Source: Myxococcales bacterium
GTDB lineage: Bacteria; Myxococcota; UBA727; VGSZ01
NCBI GenBank assembly: GCA_023248635.1
Contig: JAHFED010000001.1
Coordinates: 336,031 to 400,030 of the forward strand
DNA: 64,000 nt
Direction of reading: 5' to 3'
Below are positions 1-8,424 of this stretch, one piece after another. Within the stretch, counting starts at the first letter, position 1. Each line of letters starts with the position of its first letter. The notes beneath the pieces were generated by a model. The model did not search any database. It was not told the origin of the DNA and was given only the letters and a program-made list of their open reading frames with translations. The translations under genes were made by a program, and so were the position numbers.

Positions 1-191
1 GCCGACAAGCCCGCCTGCTCGCACCCTGAGGCGCCGGAGCGGCGAAGAACCCACCCACCTCGGGCCGGGCCACAAAGTTCACCTCGACGATTCGGCGTGG
101 CAGCGTCGTCGTCGCAGCACTGAGCGAACGTGTGGTGATGCGGGTCCCGATGGAGCATGCGTCGATCATGTGTAAGGTTGGATCAACATGG

Positions 192-362
192 TGATCCCAA
201 GTCCAGTTGAAGTTCGCTCAGGCGCGGGGAGCGCGCGCAAAGCGGAGTTGGGTGGGGGCCCCACCGTCCGGCTCCGCCGGCGTGGGGGAGGGTCTGCAGC
301 AGACCCTCCAGGAAGAACATCCCCGACCTCGGTGAACGAAGTTCAACGAGATCGGGGATGAG
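192..362. repeat. Long hairpin-rich intergenic element, copy 1 of a tandem pair
   Basis: A noncoding unit of about 170 bp runs from TGATCCC at 192 to GGGGATGA near 361. It is followed directly by a second copy at about 95 percent identity. Inside it, 287-309 forms a 10-bp stem (GGAGGGTCTG) with a CAG loop, and CCGGC-TCC-GCCGG forms another hairpin. The outer ends (ATCCC / GGGAT) are inverted. An inverted, window-truncated copy lies at 63883-64000, and a diverged relative occurs as a tandem pair at 15063-15377. No reading frame has coding character. Whether it is a MITE, a structured RNA or a regulatory element cannot be told from one window. Confidence 0.75.
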
Positions 363-530
363 TAATCCCAAGTCCAGTTGAAGTTCGCTCAGGCGCGGGG
401 AGCGCGCGCGAAGCGGAGTTGGGTGGGGCCCCACCGTCCGGCTTCGCCGGCGTGGGGAGGGTCTGCATCAGACCCTCCAGGAAGAACATCTCCGACCTCG
501 GTGAACGAAGTTCAGCGAGATCGGGGATAA
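363..530. repeat. Long hairpin-rich intergenic element, copy 2 of a tandem pair
   Basis: This second unit begins at TAATCCC (363) and ends at GGGGATAA (530). It differs from copy 1 by scattered substitutions and single-base indels, for example a G shorter in the run before GCCCC and CATCA for CAGCA in the hairpin loop. It lies 66 bp upstream of the PilB-like gene, so its hairpins could sit in that gene's leader. Bases 1-191 to the left hold no gene or signal that I can identify. Confidence 0.75.
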
Positions 531-595
531 GGTTGCTGCTGTAAATTGATGAAGCATTGCTATTTGTTCTTTAGTGGAAAACTCCCAGGCTGGCG

Positions 596-2656
596 ATGCA
601 TCAGCCCACCGCCCCCGAGAAAGCAGCGATGAGCGACCGAACCAAAGCGCCGCCTCCGGTCCTTCCCCGCCGCCCGGCCAGCCCTGGCGCCGAAGCGACG
701 GCGACGCCATTGGACAACCTCTCGCTGTTTCGCCCGCTGACTGCCCAAGTCAGGGCCGATCTTGCTGCCGGGATGAAAAAGCGCGTGTGCGCTCCGGGCG
801 AGGTGATCTTTGTCGAAGGGGATCCCGGCGATGCAATGTATCTCATTGAAGAGGGGTATGTCTCGATCTATGTGACACATCATGCCATGGGCGTCGACGT
901 CGACGTCTCGTCGCTGGGCAAGGGCGAGGCCTTCGGGGAAATGGCGTTGGTGACCGGTGAGGGACGCAAGGCCAGCGCACGGGCGTTGGAGCAGACGACG
1001 CTGTGGGTGCTGCACCGCGAGCTCTTCTTCCGCATCGCTCACGCTGGGCCCCAGGCCGGCAACAACGTGGCCGCGACCCTGGCCCGGCGCCTGGATCAAG
1101 TGAACCGCACGCAAAAGGTCGTCTTCGGCACCCTCCAAGGTGCGTCGATGACCCCGGAGCTCGTTGATGCGGTGCCGCTGGTTCTCTGTCTGCGTCACAA
1201 GATGGTGCCCGTGCAGACGGCGGCCGGGGTGCTGACCGTGGCCTGTGTCGATCCGCAGAATCGGGTCGGGCTCGACGAAATCCTGGGCCTGCTGCGTGGC
1301 ATGGACCTCAAGGTCATGGCGGTCGCCGAAGAAGACTTCACCCGCTTCATGTCGGCCCAGGACCTCGCTGCGCGCGTTCGGCAGATGGAATCAGAGACGG
1401 TGAACTACGCCGCTCTGGCCCGGGGCTCCATCAGCTACCTCGAGACCGACGACGACAAGATCAAGCAGATCGAGCAGGCCGCCGACGTCGGAGAGCTGCT
1501 CGACCAAGTGCTCTTCGAGGGCATCGACCGGGGCGCGTCCGACATTCACCTCGAGCCCGAGCGCAGCACTTTGGCCGTGCGCTACCGCGTCGATGGACGG
1601 CTCATGGTGAGGGCCGGGCACATCCCGATCAACGCGCACCCCGCATTCGTGTCGCGCTTGAAGGTGCTCGCCGGCATCGACATCGGCGAACGGCGTCTGC
1701 CGCAGGACGGGCGCATCAGTCTGAAGATCCACGACAAGAGCTACGACCTGCGCGTCGCCACTGTGAACACGAAGTACGGCGAAAAGCTCGTGATGCGCAT
1801 CCTCGATCCCTCGTCGTTGCAGGCGGATCTGGCTTCGCTGATTCTCGCTGACAAGGTCTTCGTCGCCGTAAGAGATCTCTTTTATCACCCAAATGGATTG
1901 GTGCTTGTTACCGGCCCTACAGGATCTGGGAAATCAACTACACTGTACGCCTCTCTGGTGGAGCGACGCTCTCCTGAGGTTTCCATTGTTACCATCGAAG
2001 ATCCGATTGAATACACGATGGAGGGCATTACCCAGGTACAGGTAAACGAAGCCATCGGGCTGGGTTTTCCCGACGTCATGCGCACCTTCATGCGGCAGGA
2101 TCCCAATGTAATCTTGGTTGGTGAAACCCGAGATGCCGCTACCGCCAAGTTGGCCTGCAGTGCAGCGCTCACTGGACATCTTGTGATTTCTTCATTTCAC
2201 ACAAACGACGCCATATCTGCAATTGAGCGAATGCGTGCAATGGGGCTCGATAACTACCTCATTGCCGACTCATTGCGAGGAGTCATCAACCAGCGCCTCG
2301 TGCGGCGCAATTGCATCGCTTGCCGCGTCGAAACCGATTTTGGCGAGGTTGTCGGTCAGAACCTCATGCGTGCCGGCATCAGCGCCACTGCACACACCAA
2401 GTACTTCAAGGGCACGGGCTGCGGCGTTTGTCGCGGCGAAGGCTTCAAGGGTCGCGCGGGCATCTACGAGCTCTTGGTCGTGACGCCGGGGGTGAAGGAC
2501 GCCATTGCGCGCGGCGCGGCCGCCCACGACATCCGCGCCATGGCCACCAAGGAAGGGAGCTACGTCAACCTTGCCCGCTACGCCGGCTTCGTCTTGGGCG
2601 AAGGCCTGACCATTCCTTCGGAGGTGATGCGCATTCTTCCCAAGGTCGACGGATGA
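596..2656 (+). CDS. PilB/GspE-family secretion ATPase with N-terminal cyclic-nucleotide-binding domain
   Basis: This is a hexameric ATPase of the type IV pilus/type II secretion family, which powers pseudopilus or pilus assembly at the inner membrane. Residues 43-170 read as a cNMP-binding domain, with the phosphate-cassette signature FGEMAL followed by RKASA. Residues 185-250 resemble the GspE N-terminal fold. The ATPase core follows: ASDIHLEP (314), Walker A GPTGSGKS (440-447), Walker B VILVGETRD (505-513), and the zinc tetra-cysteine C573/C576/C609/C612. The start is uncertain; ATG 629 (residue 12) is preceded by GAGAAAG and may be the true one. The stop overlaps the next start (ATGA). The P-loop region 1865-2300 uses visibly AT-richer codons than the rest. 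No pilin, GspF/PilC or secretin gene lies nearby, so the machine it serves is unknown. Confidence 0.9.
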   Translation: MHQPTAPEKAAMSDRTKAPPPVLPRRPASPGAEATATPLDNLSLFRPLTAQVRADLAAGMKKRVCAPGEVIFVEGDPGDAMYLIEEGYVSIYVTHHAMGVDVDVSSLGKGEAFGEMALVTGEGRKASARALEQTTLWVLHRELFFRIAHAGPQAGNNVAATLARRLDQVNRTQKVVFGTLQGASMTPELVDAVPLVLCLRHKMVPVQTAAGVLTVACVDPQNRVGLDEILGLLRGMDLKVMAVAEEDFTRFMSAQDLAARVRQMESETVNYAALARGSISYLETDDDKIKQIEQAADVGELLDQVLFEGIDRGASDIHLEPERSTLAVRYRVDGRLMVRAGHIPINAHPAFVSRLKVLAGIDIGERRLPQDGRISLKIHDKSYDLRVATVNTKYGEKLVMRILDPSSLQADLASLILADKVFVAVRDLFYHPNGLVLVTGPTGSGKSTTLYASLVERRSPEVSIVTIEDPIEYTMEGITQVQVNEAIGLGFPDVMRTFMRQDPNVILVGETRDAATAKLACSAALTGHLVISSFHTNDAISAIERMRAMGLDNYLIADSLRGVINQRLVRRNCIACRVETDFGEVVGQNLMRAGISATAHTKYFKGTGCGVCRGEGFKGRAGIYELLVVTPGVKDAIARGAAAHDIRAMATKEGSYVNLARYAGFVLGEGLTIPSEVMRILPKVDG

Positions 2657-3279
2657 TCACCCTCTTCGGCACCATCACATCGCCCTTCGTGCGTCGCGTC
2701 CGCGTGGTCTGTCTCGAGAAGGGCCTGCCCTTCGCCCTCGTCGACGTCCTCGCCGCCGCCGGCCAGGAGCAGCTCGCTGCCCTCTCACCCATCGCCAAGG
2801 TGCCCGTGGTCCGCTTCGACGACGGCCGCGTCGTCTTTGATTCGCGCGTGATCATCGACGAGCTGTGCCATGCAGATCGTGGGGGGGCGGCTCCCTTGCG
2901 CGCGCCCGCGATCGATGTGCGGGGGCGCGTCGACGAAGAAAACGCCGTCAATCTCGTCGACGAAGGCTTGCTGTCTTTGATCAGGCTCTTTTACTTGAAG
3001 CGCGACGGCGCGGATCTGCAGGTTGCCTACCTGAGAAAAGAGCAGGCCAGGGCTCACAATGTCTTTCAGTATTTGAACGACAATCTATCGGGTCAATATT
3101 TGACCACGAAAAATGCCGCAGACGGCGGCTTCGGGCGACCGGAGCTGGCCTTGGTCACCGCCCTCGACTGGATGCGTTTTCGCAAGACCTTCGATCTGGC
3201 GACGACGCCCCGATTGCAGGCTTTTCTCGAGCATTGGACGACGCGGGCATCGCTGCAGCAGACGCCGCCGGATCCTTGA
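2653..3279 (+). CDS. Glutathione S-transferase-like protein
   Basis: The product is 208 residues, the usual GST length. The N-terminal thioredoxin-like half begins TLFGTITSPFVRRVRVVCLE, which fits the beta-alpha start with a serine near the glutathione site. It continues through a conserved KVPVV segment (the cis-Pro of the G-site) and ends in the helical C-terminal half, with FLEHW close to the terminus. It would conjugate or bind glutathione-type thiols in the cytoplasm; the substrate is unknown. Its ATG overlaps the stop of the PilB-like ATPase by 4 nt, so the two are translationally coupled, although no functional link between the families is established. It ends 13 bp from the convergent glycosyltransferase gene. 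Confidence 0.8.
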   Translation: MITLFGTITSPFVRRVRVVCLEKGLPFALVDVLAAAGQEQLAALSPIAKVPVVRFDDGRVVFDSRVIIDELCHADRGGAAPLRAPAIDVRGRVDEENAVNLVDEGLLSLIRLFYLKRDGADLQVAYLRKEQARAHNVFQYLNDNLSGQYLTTKNAADGGFGRPELALVTALDWMRFRKTFDLATTPRLQAFLEHWTTRASLQQTPPDP

Positions 3280-3292
3280 GCTTTGCTCTGGT

Positions 3293-4474
3293 TCAGCTGT
3301 GTTCGAAGTCTTTCTTCGTATAGGTGCGACCGCGCCATTCGACGGTTCCTTTGACGCCAAAGACCACCGCAGCATGCAACGCGCTGGTGGCGATGACCAA
3401 AGCCCCGACCGGAAAGAGCAGGGCGGCCAAGGGCTCGAAGCGCAACAGTGATCGCGCTTTCAGCAGGCAAATGAGGGGGAAAAGCACGGCGAGCGCGGCG
3501 GGGGCCACGACCCACGGCGCGTGGCCCGTGAGCCACAACGGCAGGCCTGCGACGACGAGAACGGGAGGTGCCGTCGCGGCGACGACGAGGGTCGCCGCCG
3601 CCGCCACCGCCACCGACGCCGAATTGCCGAACTGGGCGAGGACGCTCTTGCGCACGCCGAAGTAGAGTTCCTTCATGGAGCGGTAGGGCCGCAGTCGCAC
3701 TTGGCCAAAGGCCCGCATGACCGATCCGCGCCCGCCTTCGTCGCGCATCATGAGGCCCAGGGCGTTGTCGTCGAGGACACTGCCGCGGATGCGTGCGTGG
3801 GTGCCCCGCAGCCGGTAGGCGTCGGCGCGCACCAGGTTGAAGGCGCCAATGCCGGTGCCGTGGGGCGATTCGGGATCGGAGGCCCGCGGGTCGACGAAGC
3901 GCAGCTGGTACAGGAGCACGAAGAGGGGCAGCACCAGGGCTTCGACGAGGGAGCCCGCTTCGAGCCGGGGAAAGACCGCGAGGTGGTCGAGGCGCTCGCG
4001 CTCCATGACGGCGACGGCGTTGGCCACAGCCCGGGGCCCGTGCAGGACGTCGGCGTCGGTGAACAAGAGCCAGTCTCCGCGTGCCCGCCCCTGCCCGAGC
4101 TCGAGCGCATAATTCTTCGCCACCCAACCCGGCGGGAGCTTCTTCTGCGCGATGACGAGCATGCGGCCGGCGGCGTCCTGCTCGACGCGCTGGATGATGG
4201 CGAGGCTGTCGTCAGCGCTGTCGTCGTCGATGACGATGAGCTCCAGATCGATGCTCTCCTGGGCCAGCAGCGAACGCAGCGCGGGCTCGATGCCGGCGGC
4301 CTCGTTGCGGGCGGCGACGACGACGGAGACCTTGGGGGGCACGGCCCCAGCGGAGGTGCTGGGCAGGCGTCGAAACGCGGCCGTGGTCTTCCACACCCGC
4401 AAGAGCACGAGGCCCCAGCCGACGCACAGCGCCGTGGCCAGCAACATCGACAGTTGGGCAAAGAGGTCAATCAT
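3293..4474 (-). CDS. Family 2 glycosyltransferase, membrane-anchored (HpnB/CrtQ-like)
   Basis: The product is 393 residues. An N-terminal TM helix (about 5-26) precedes a GT-A domain: KVSVVVAARNEA (48-59), IDDDSADDS (82-90), GWVAKNYALELG (116-127), and the metal-binding DXD in TDADV (139-143). A late DDNALG supplies acidic residues. At least two further TM helices occupy 280-370. The GWVAKN pattern and the C-terminal helices resemble hopanoid- or carotenoid-associated glycosyltransferases, but no hopanoid or carotenoid genes lie nearby. It probably transfers a sugar to a lipid at the cytoplasmic face. The start at 4474 was chosen because the 56 residues upstream in this frame have no domain character. 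It is convergent with the GST-like gene. Confidence 0.8.
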   Translation of the reverse strand: MIDLFAQLSMLLATALCVGWGLVLLRVWKTTAAFRRLPSTSAGAVPPKVSVVVAARNEAAGIEPALRSLLAQESIDLELIVIDDDSADDSLAIIQRVEQDAAGRMLVIAQKKLPPGWVAKNYALELGQGRARGDWLLFTDADVLHGPRAVANAVAVMERERLDHLAVFPRLEAGSLVEALVLPLFVLLYQLRFVDPRASDPESPHGTGIGAFNLVRADAYRLRGTHARIRGSVLDDNALGLMMRDEGGRGSVMRAFGQVRLRPYRSMKELYFGVRKSVLAQFGNSASVAVAAAATLVVAATAPPVLVVAGLPLWLTGHAPWVVAPAALAVLFPLICLLKARSLLRFEPLAALLFPVGALVIATSALHAAVVFGVKGTVEWRGRTYTKKDFEHS

Positions 4475-4547
4475 CTTTGGCTGCGAGGCAGGATGCGGAG
4501 ACGTAGACGTCGAGGAGCGCGCTTCTGGGCGAAGCGAGATGCGCAGG

Positions 4548-5663
4548 TCAATTGGACCCGACGTAGTTGAAGATGAAAGCGACTGCGCGCTCGGTGCACT
4601 GCGCGTCTTGGGCGTAGACCACACCGAGCGCCGGTTCGCCAAAGCCGAAAAGATCCTCGCTGCCGTAGACGATGACGTCGCCGTCGGCGCTGCCGGTGCC
4701 GGTGTTCACCTCCATTTCGGCGCGGGTGGAGCCGATGCCCAAAGCGCCGTCCTTTCCGACGAAGGGGGGCGACACCACGATGGAAGTGATGCCGGTGGCG
4801 TCGCCGCAGCTCTCGCCACAGAGCCCGACCACCCGAACGCCGGCCGCCGCCCAGATGCGCACGAAGACGTCGCCGACGCCGTTGACCGCCACCACGCCCT
4901 CGGCGTCGAAATTGGTGCCGAGCAACGCTGAGGCGGTGGCAAAGGTGTCGTCGCGATCCAGCGTCGACAGGGACTGCTCGTCGGCAGCGAGGGTGAGGGG
5001 CAGGGTCCAGATGTCGCTCGTCTGCGGCCGGAACGCTCCGATCTGCACGACGTCGCCAGCGTCGTCGATCAGCAGCTGTCGGCCCGCCGCCCCAAAGAAG
5101 CGGATCTCACCTCCGCCCACCGCTGCGCTCGCCGTCGCCGCGCCCGCTGGTGCCGGTGCACCGATGGCGGATCCGTCGCTCGACGTCGCGGTCGATCCAG
5201 CCAGCGTGATCACGCGGGCGACGCGATCGCCGTTGGCCGCCGCCGGTGTGGTCGAGAGGGTGCCGTCGGCGTCGACGAACTGCACCAGCACGCCGGCGGC
5301 GCAGTAGAGGACCCGAAAAGCGTTGTCGTCGTCGACGCCGGCGCCCAAGGCCGCGCTGACTTGCGCGCGGGTGGTGGTGCCGACCGTGATGGCGAGAGCG
5401 TCAACGGTGACGACGTCGCCATCGAAGTTCACGGTGCCCGTTACCGGCGTTCCGGCGCAGAGATCGATGAGGGGGCAGGGGTCTCCTTCGCCCTCGCCTT
5501 CACCCTCACCTTCCCCCTCACCTTCCCCTTCTTCACCCTCACCTTCGCCCTCCTCGCCTTCGCCCTCTTCGCCTTCGCCCTCGCCCTCGGTGACCAAAAG
5601 CACGGGACAAGCCGCTAGGATCAGAGCGGGCACGACGACAAACGCCAGAGAGAACCGCATCAT
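4548..5663 (-). CDS. Secreted lipoprotein with GEGE linker, function unknown
   Basis: The product is 371 residues. A signal peptide ends in lipobox LAAC (about 17-20). A 35-residue linker of alternating Gly and Glu then reaches DPCPLIDLC. The rest is a Thr/Val/Gly-rich domain with paired cysteines (for example VGLCGESCGD), likely beta-rich. Such linkers are common on surface lipoproteins of Myxococcota, where they space a folded domain from the outer membrane. The linker DNA is a hexanucleotide-type repeat (5490-5590) whose length can change without shifting frame. The gene lies 41 bp downstream of the MFS transporter on the same strand and is probably co-transcribed. I do not recognise the domain. 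Confidence 0.75.
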   Translation of the reverse strand: MMRFSLAFVVVPALILAACPVLLVTEGEGEGEEGEGEEGEGEGEEGEGEGEGEGEGEGEGDPCPLIDLCAGTPVTGTVNFDGDVVTVDALAITVGTTTRAQVSAALGAGVDDDNAFRVLYCAAGVLVQFVDADGTLSTTPAAANGDRVARVITLAGSTATSSDGSAIGAPAPAGAATASAAVGGGEIRFFGAAGRQLLIDDAGDVVQIGAFRPQTSDIWTLPLTLAADEQSLSTLDRDDTFATASALLGTNFDAEGVVAVNGVGDVFVRIWAAAGVRVVGLCGESCGDATGITSIVVSPPFVGKDGALGIGSTRAEMEVNTGTGSADGDVIVYGSEDLFGFGEPALGVVYAQDAQCTERAVAFIFNYVGSN

Positions 5664-5704
5664 GGAGCTGCGGGTAGCATGGCGTCGTCGATGGCAAAAG
5701 TCCG

Positions 5705-6904
5705 TCAGGTCGGTCGATCGTCGTCGTCGCCCTCCTCCTGCAGGCGGACGGCGAGCCCGGCCAGGGGCACGATGAACACCACCAGCGCGACCACCAGGAG
5801 CAGGGCAGCGACGTCGAAGGCCCCGATCAACGAGGCCTCGCGGCTGGCTCCGAGCGCCGCCAACCCGCGAGCGATGGCAAAAGCCCCGCCGGAGCCCGCC
5901 AACATCCCCCAGGCGCCCAGGGCATTGAGAGCCCGCAGGACGGCCGCGAGTTCGCCGGGCTTCCCCACTTGGCCGGCGAGGCCCAAGGCCGGGGCGTAGA
6001 CCAGGGCGGCACCGCTGCCCCCCGCCAGAAGCACCAGCGACGCCAAGGCCACACCCTCGACGCGGCCGACAGCGACCAGGGAGCCGGCGCAGCAGACGAC
6101 GCCGGCGATGGTGGCGGTGGCCGCTGGCAGGGCCGTCTTGGGGACCAGCACAGTGACCACGGCAAAGGGGACGAGAAAGGCGGCAAAGAGGCGGCCGGTG
6201 ACGTCGTCGCCGAGCCCGCGCGTGTGGCAGAGCAGGGCAAAAGGAACGATGAAGAGCCCGACAGCGGCGCGCTGGGCAAAGACGAAGGCCCCCGGCAACA
6301 ACACCAGGCGCAGGCTGCCGACGAAGGATCCGCGCTTTTTCTCCGCCCCCGGCTGCAGGGCAGCGACGGCGACGGCGACGACGAGGGGCAGCATGGCTCC
6401 TACCTGCAGGGGCCAGGCGGCATCGGCGCCGAGCAAGAGGGTTCCCAGGGGCGCCCCGGCGGCGACGGCGGCGACGGTGGCCCCGCCAGCGATTCCAAGC
6501 CCGCGCTCCGAGGTCAGGCCCATCAACACCGAGCACGAGCCGGCGTTGGCCCCGCCCTGCAAGGCGCGCAGGCCGAGCATGAGCGGCAAAGGCAGGCCCA
6601 AAGAGCAGAGAAAAAGCAGGGCTCCGTCGACGACGGCAGCCAGCATCAGCACCAGGCTCCTTCGGCCGGTGGCGTCGCCGACGAAGGCCAAGAGCGGCCC
6701 GCCGACGACGGCCCCGATCAGGTTCACGCTCATGAACAGAAAGAGGCCGCCTTCGTGCTCGGGGTAGGCGGCGGCGAAAAAGGGCCGCGCCGTGGCAACG
6801 AGGAGCGTCGAGCTCAACACCGTCAAGAACACCAGGAGCGCCGCCATGGCCGGCCGCAGGGGAGCGCCTTGCGTTTCACGACGTCGACGGCGCCACCGGG
6901 ACAT
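5705..6904 (-). CDS. Major facilitator superfamily transporter
   Basis: The product is 399 residues with about 11-12 hydrophobic segments and short basic loops. The loop-2 motif region reads GDATGRRSLVL, matching the MFS G-D-x-x-G-R-R signature after TM2. It is slightly short for a 12-TM family member. The N-terminus is Arg-rich (SRWRRRRRE) and cytoplasmic. The substrate cannot be inferred. The GEGE lipoprotein follows at 41 bp. Upstream, a transcription terminator from the next minus-strand gene separates the two units, so this gene should have its own promoter close to 6905-6940. Confidence 0.75.
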   Translation of the reverse strand: MSRWRRRRRETQGAPLRPAMAALLVFLTVLSSTLLVATARPFFAAAYPEHEGGLFLFMSVNLIGAVVGGPLLAFVGDATGRRSLVLMLAAVVDGALLFLCSLGLPLPLMLGLRALQGGANAGSCSVLMGLTSERGLGIAGGATVAAVAAGAPLGTLLLGADAAWPLQVGAMLPLVVAVAVAALQPGAEKKRGSFVGSLRLVLLPGAFVFAQRAAVGLFIVPFALLCHTRGLGDDVTGRLFAAFLVPFAVVTVLVPKTALPAATATIAGVVCCAGSLVAVGRVEGVALASLVLLAGGSGAALVYAPALGLAGQVGKPGELAAVLRALNALGAWGMLAGSGGAFAIARGLAALGASREASLIGAFDVAALLLVVALVVFIVPLAGLAVRLQEEGDDDDRPT

Positions 6905-6930
6905 GGCCCAGTCCTAGGGACTCCCACGCC

Positions 6931-6976
6931 AAAGAAAAACCGCCCAAAAGAAAGGGCCCGCCGAAGCGGGCCCCTT
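6931..6976 (-). terminator. Rho-independent terminator
   Basis: A perfect 8-bp GC stem (GGGCCCGC at 6954-6961, GCGGGCCC at 6966-6973) encloses a CGAA tetraloop. On the minus strand it is followed by a T-rich tail (CTTTCTTTTGGGCGGTTTTT). It ends transcription of the minus-strand gene 6999-7580 and insulates the MFS gene. Confidence 0.75.
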
Positions 6977-6998
6977 CCATGAACAGGTGAAAATCAGG

Positions 6999-7580
6999 CT
7001 ACTCGGGCGTCGCGACGCAAGCGGCGTTGGAGACACTGTTGTCCGCGTCGCTCACCTGCACGGCAGCCTCACCCACTTCCGTGCCACTGGTGCAGATCGG
7101 GCAGAGGATAACGAAAAAGCCACCCGACTCGGCGACCGAGGGGGAGTTCGAACAATCGCTGGGCGCTGCGCCGGCGAGGGAGACTTTCACATCGCTGTTG
7201 CCGATCTCATCGTTCCCGGCGCCCCAGCTTCCGTCTTGGGTGACGATCACAATGTCGATCTCGTTGGTGCGGTCGCCGAAGATGGCCGTGTCGCAGGTCT
7301 CGCCCGTTCCGCCGGAGTCCGTGAGGACGTCGAATTCGGCATCGATCGCGATGTCGCCGTCGCCTGCCTCGTCGGCGAACGCGCTGGTATCACAGACTTC
7401 GCCTTCGCCTTCGCCTTCGCCTTCGCCTTCGCCGCCATCGCCTTCGCCTTCGCCTTCTTCGCCTTCGCCTTCGCCTTCGCCTTCGGCGAGGCCGTCGGAC
7501 GCAAGGCAGTCAGCGGCCATGAGGGGGATGCTGAGGGCCGAAGCGGCGACCGTCAGAAGAAACTTGGTGGAAACCTTCAC
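6999..7580 (-). CDS. Small secreted protein with GEGE linker
   Basis: The product is 193 residues with a GTG start and a good Shine-Dalgarno (AAGGAG). A signal peptide ends near PLMAADC; Asp at -1 is atypical for a lipobox, so signal peptidase I cleavage or a non-canonical lipoprotein are both possible. A long Gly-Glu linker (about 33-61) precedes a roughly 130-residue domain with about six cysteines, including a CPIC pair, likely disulphide-bonded. The linker DNA (about 7400-7490) is almost pure repeats of a GCCTTC-type unit. The gene is monocistronic with its own terminator. I do not recognise the domain. Confidence 0.7.
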   Translation of the reverse strand: MKVSTKFLLTVAASALSIPLMAADCLASDGLAEGEGEGEGEEGEGEGDGGEGEGEGEGEGEVCDTSAFADEAGDGDIAIDAEFDVLTDSGGTGETCDTAIFGDRTNEIDIVIVTQDGSWGAGNDEIGNSDVKVSLAGAAPSDCSNSPSVAESGGFFVILCPICTSGTEVGEAAVQVSDADNSVSNAACVATPE

Positions 7581-7836
7581 GGGAGACTCCTTTGAATGCG
7601 CCCGCGTCAGACGGGCGAAGCGCGGCGGACCCTGTCATGAACCACCGACCCGGCGCAACGCCGTGCGTGCGCACTTGTTCATTCCGCGTGCCGTGGCACC
7701 CCTTGCGCTGGGCCGCCCCCGCAACCGCCGCCCAGCCGCGAGACCACGACACGGCTGTCAGGGGTCCACAGTGTTCCGTCGCGCCGACGTGCAGGGACGC
7801 CCTTGCGCGCGCTTGGCAACGGGCTAGCGGAGGCCC
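7581..7836. other. Intergenic region, divergent promoters expected
   Basis: These 256 bp separate a minus-strand and a plus-strand gene, so two promoters must lie here. I see no convincing -35/-10 pair, repeat or RNA structure, and the long minus-strand ORF crossing it has no domain character. Confidence 0.4.
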
Positions 7837-8424
7837 GTGGCTCTGGACAGCAAATGGCTGCATGCGCAGCTCAACCTCGCTTGGAAAGTCGTCGTTCACT
7901 ACGTACGGGCGTTGTGGCCGTGGGCCCCGCGCTTTGGCTTGGTGCGCTTTCAGGAAAACTACGTCGTCGAAGGCTTGCCGCCGGCCACCCCTGCCTTTCG
8001 CGCCCTGGCCCACCAGCCGGGTCGCTGCACGGTGTGCGGCCTCTGCGACGCTGCTTGCCCCATCCTGCACACCGACCATGGGGCGAAGGCGGACTTCCTG
8101 GGACCCATGGGCTTCGTCGTCGGCGGCGCGCGAGCGGCCCCCTATCTCGACGACGTCGGCGATGCGCTGGCACTGCTCTGCAGCCCGACCTGCACTGAGT
8201 GCCGGGCCTGTGAGCTGGCTTGTCCCGAGGCCATCCCGATCCTGGGCCTGGCGGCGGCACTGCAGGCCCAACGCGACGTCGTCAGCCTGGCAAAAAAGGG
8301 CAAGGTCCCCATTCTGCCCGCCGACATCAAAAAGCCGGTGTCGACGTCGCCGCGGCGGGCGAGCATGCCTGCTGGGGCCAGGGAGCTGCCGGCGGCGGCT
8401 CCGGGTGCCGATGGTGGGGCCTGA
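7837..8424 (+). CDS. Twin [4Fe-4S] cluster protein (HdrC/SdhB-like)
   Basis: The product is 195 residues. Two ferredoxin-type motifs are intact: CTVCGLCDAACP and, about 50 residues later, CTECRACELACP. This fits two [4Fe-4S] clusters in the alpha-helical ferredoxin fold used by HdrC-type subunits to pass electrons. The N-terminal 60 residues are aromatic and basic (WPWAPRFGLVRF), and the C-terminus is a Pro/Ala-rich tail. There is a GTG start with GGAGG only 3 nt upstream, an unusually tight spacing, so the start is uncertain. No flavoprotein or partner reductase is adjacent. The stop overlaps the RdgC-like start (TGATG), so it heads a three-gene coupled operon with a DNA-binding protein, an odd pairing. 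Confidence 0.7.
   Translation: MALDSKWLHAQLNLAWKVVVHYVRALWPWAPRFGLVRFQENYVVEGLPPATPAFRALAHQPGRCTVCGLCDAACPILHTDHGAKADFLGPMGFVVGGARAAPYLDDVGDALALLCSPTCTECRACELACPEAIPILGLAAALQAQRDVVSLAKKGKVPILPADIKKPVSTSPRRASMPAGARELPAAAPGADGGA

Noticed and set aside
3521..4570. 349-codon plus-strand frame over the glycosyltransferase
   Set aside because: Shadow of a GT2 gene that carries DXD and membrane segments in order.
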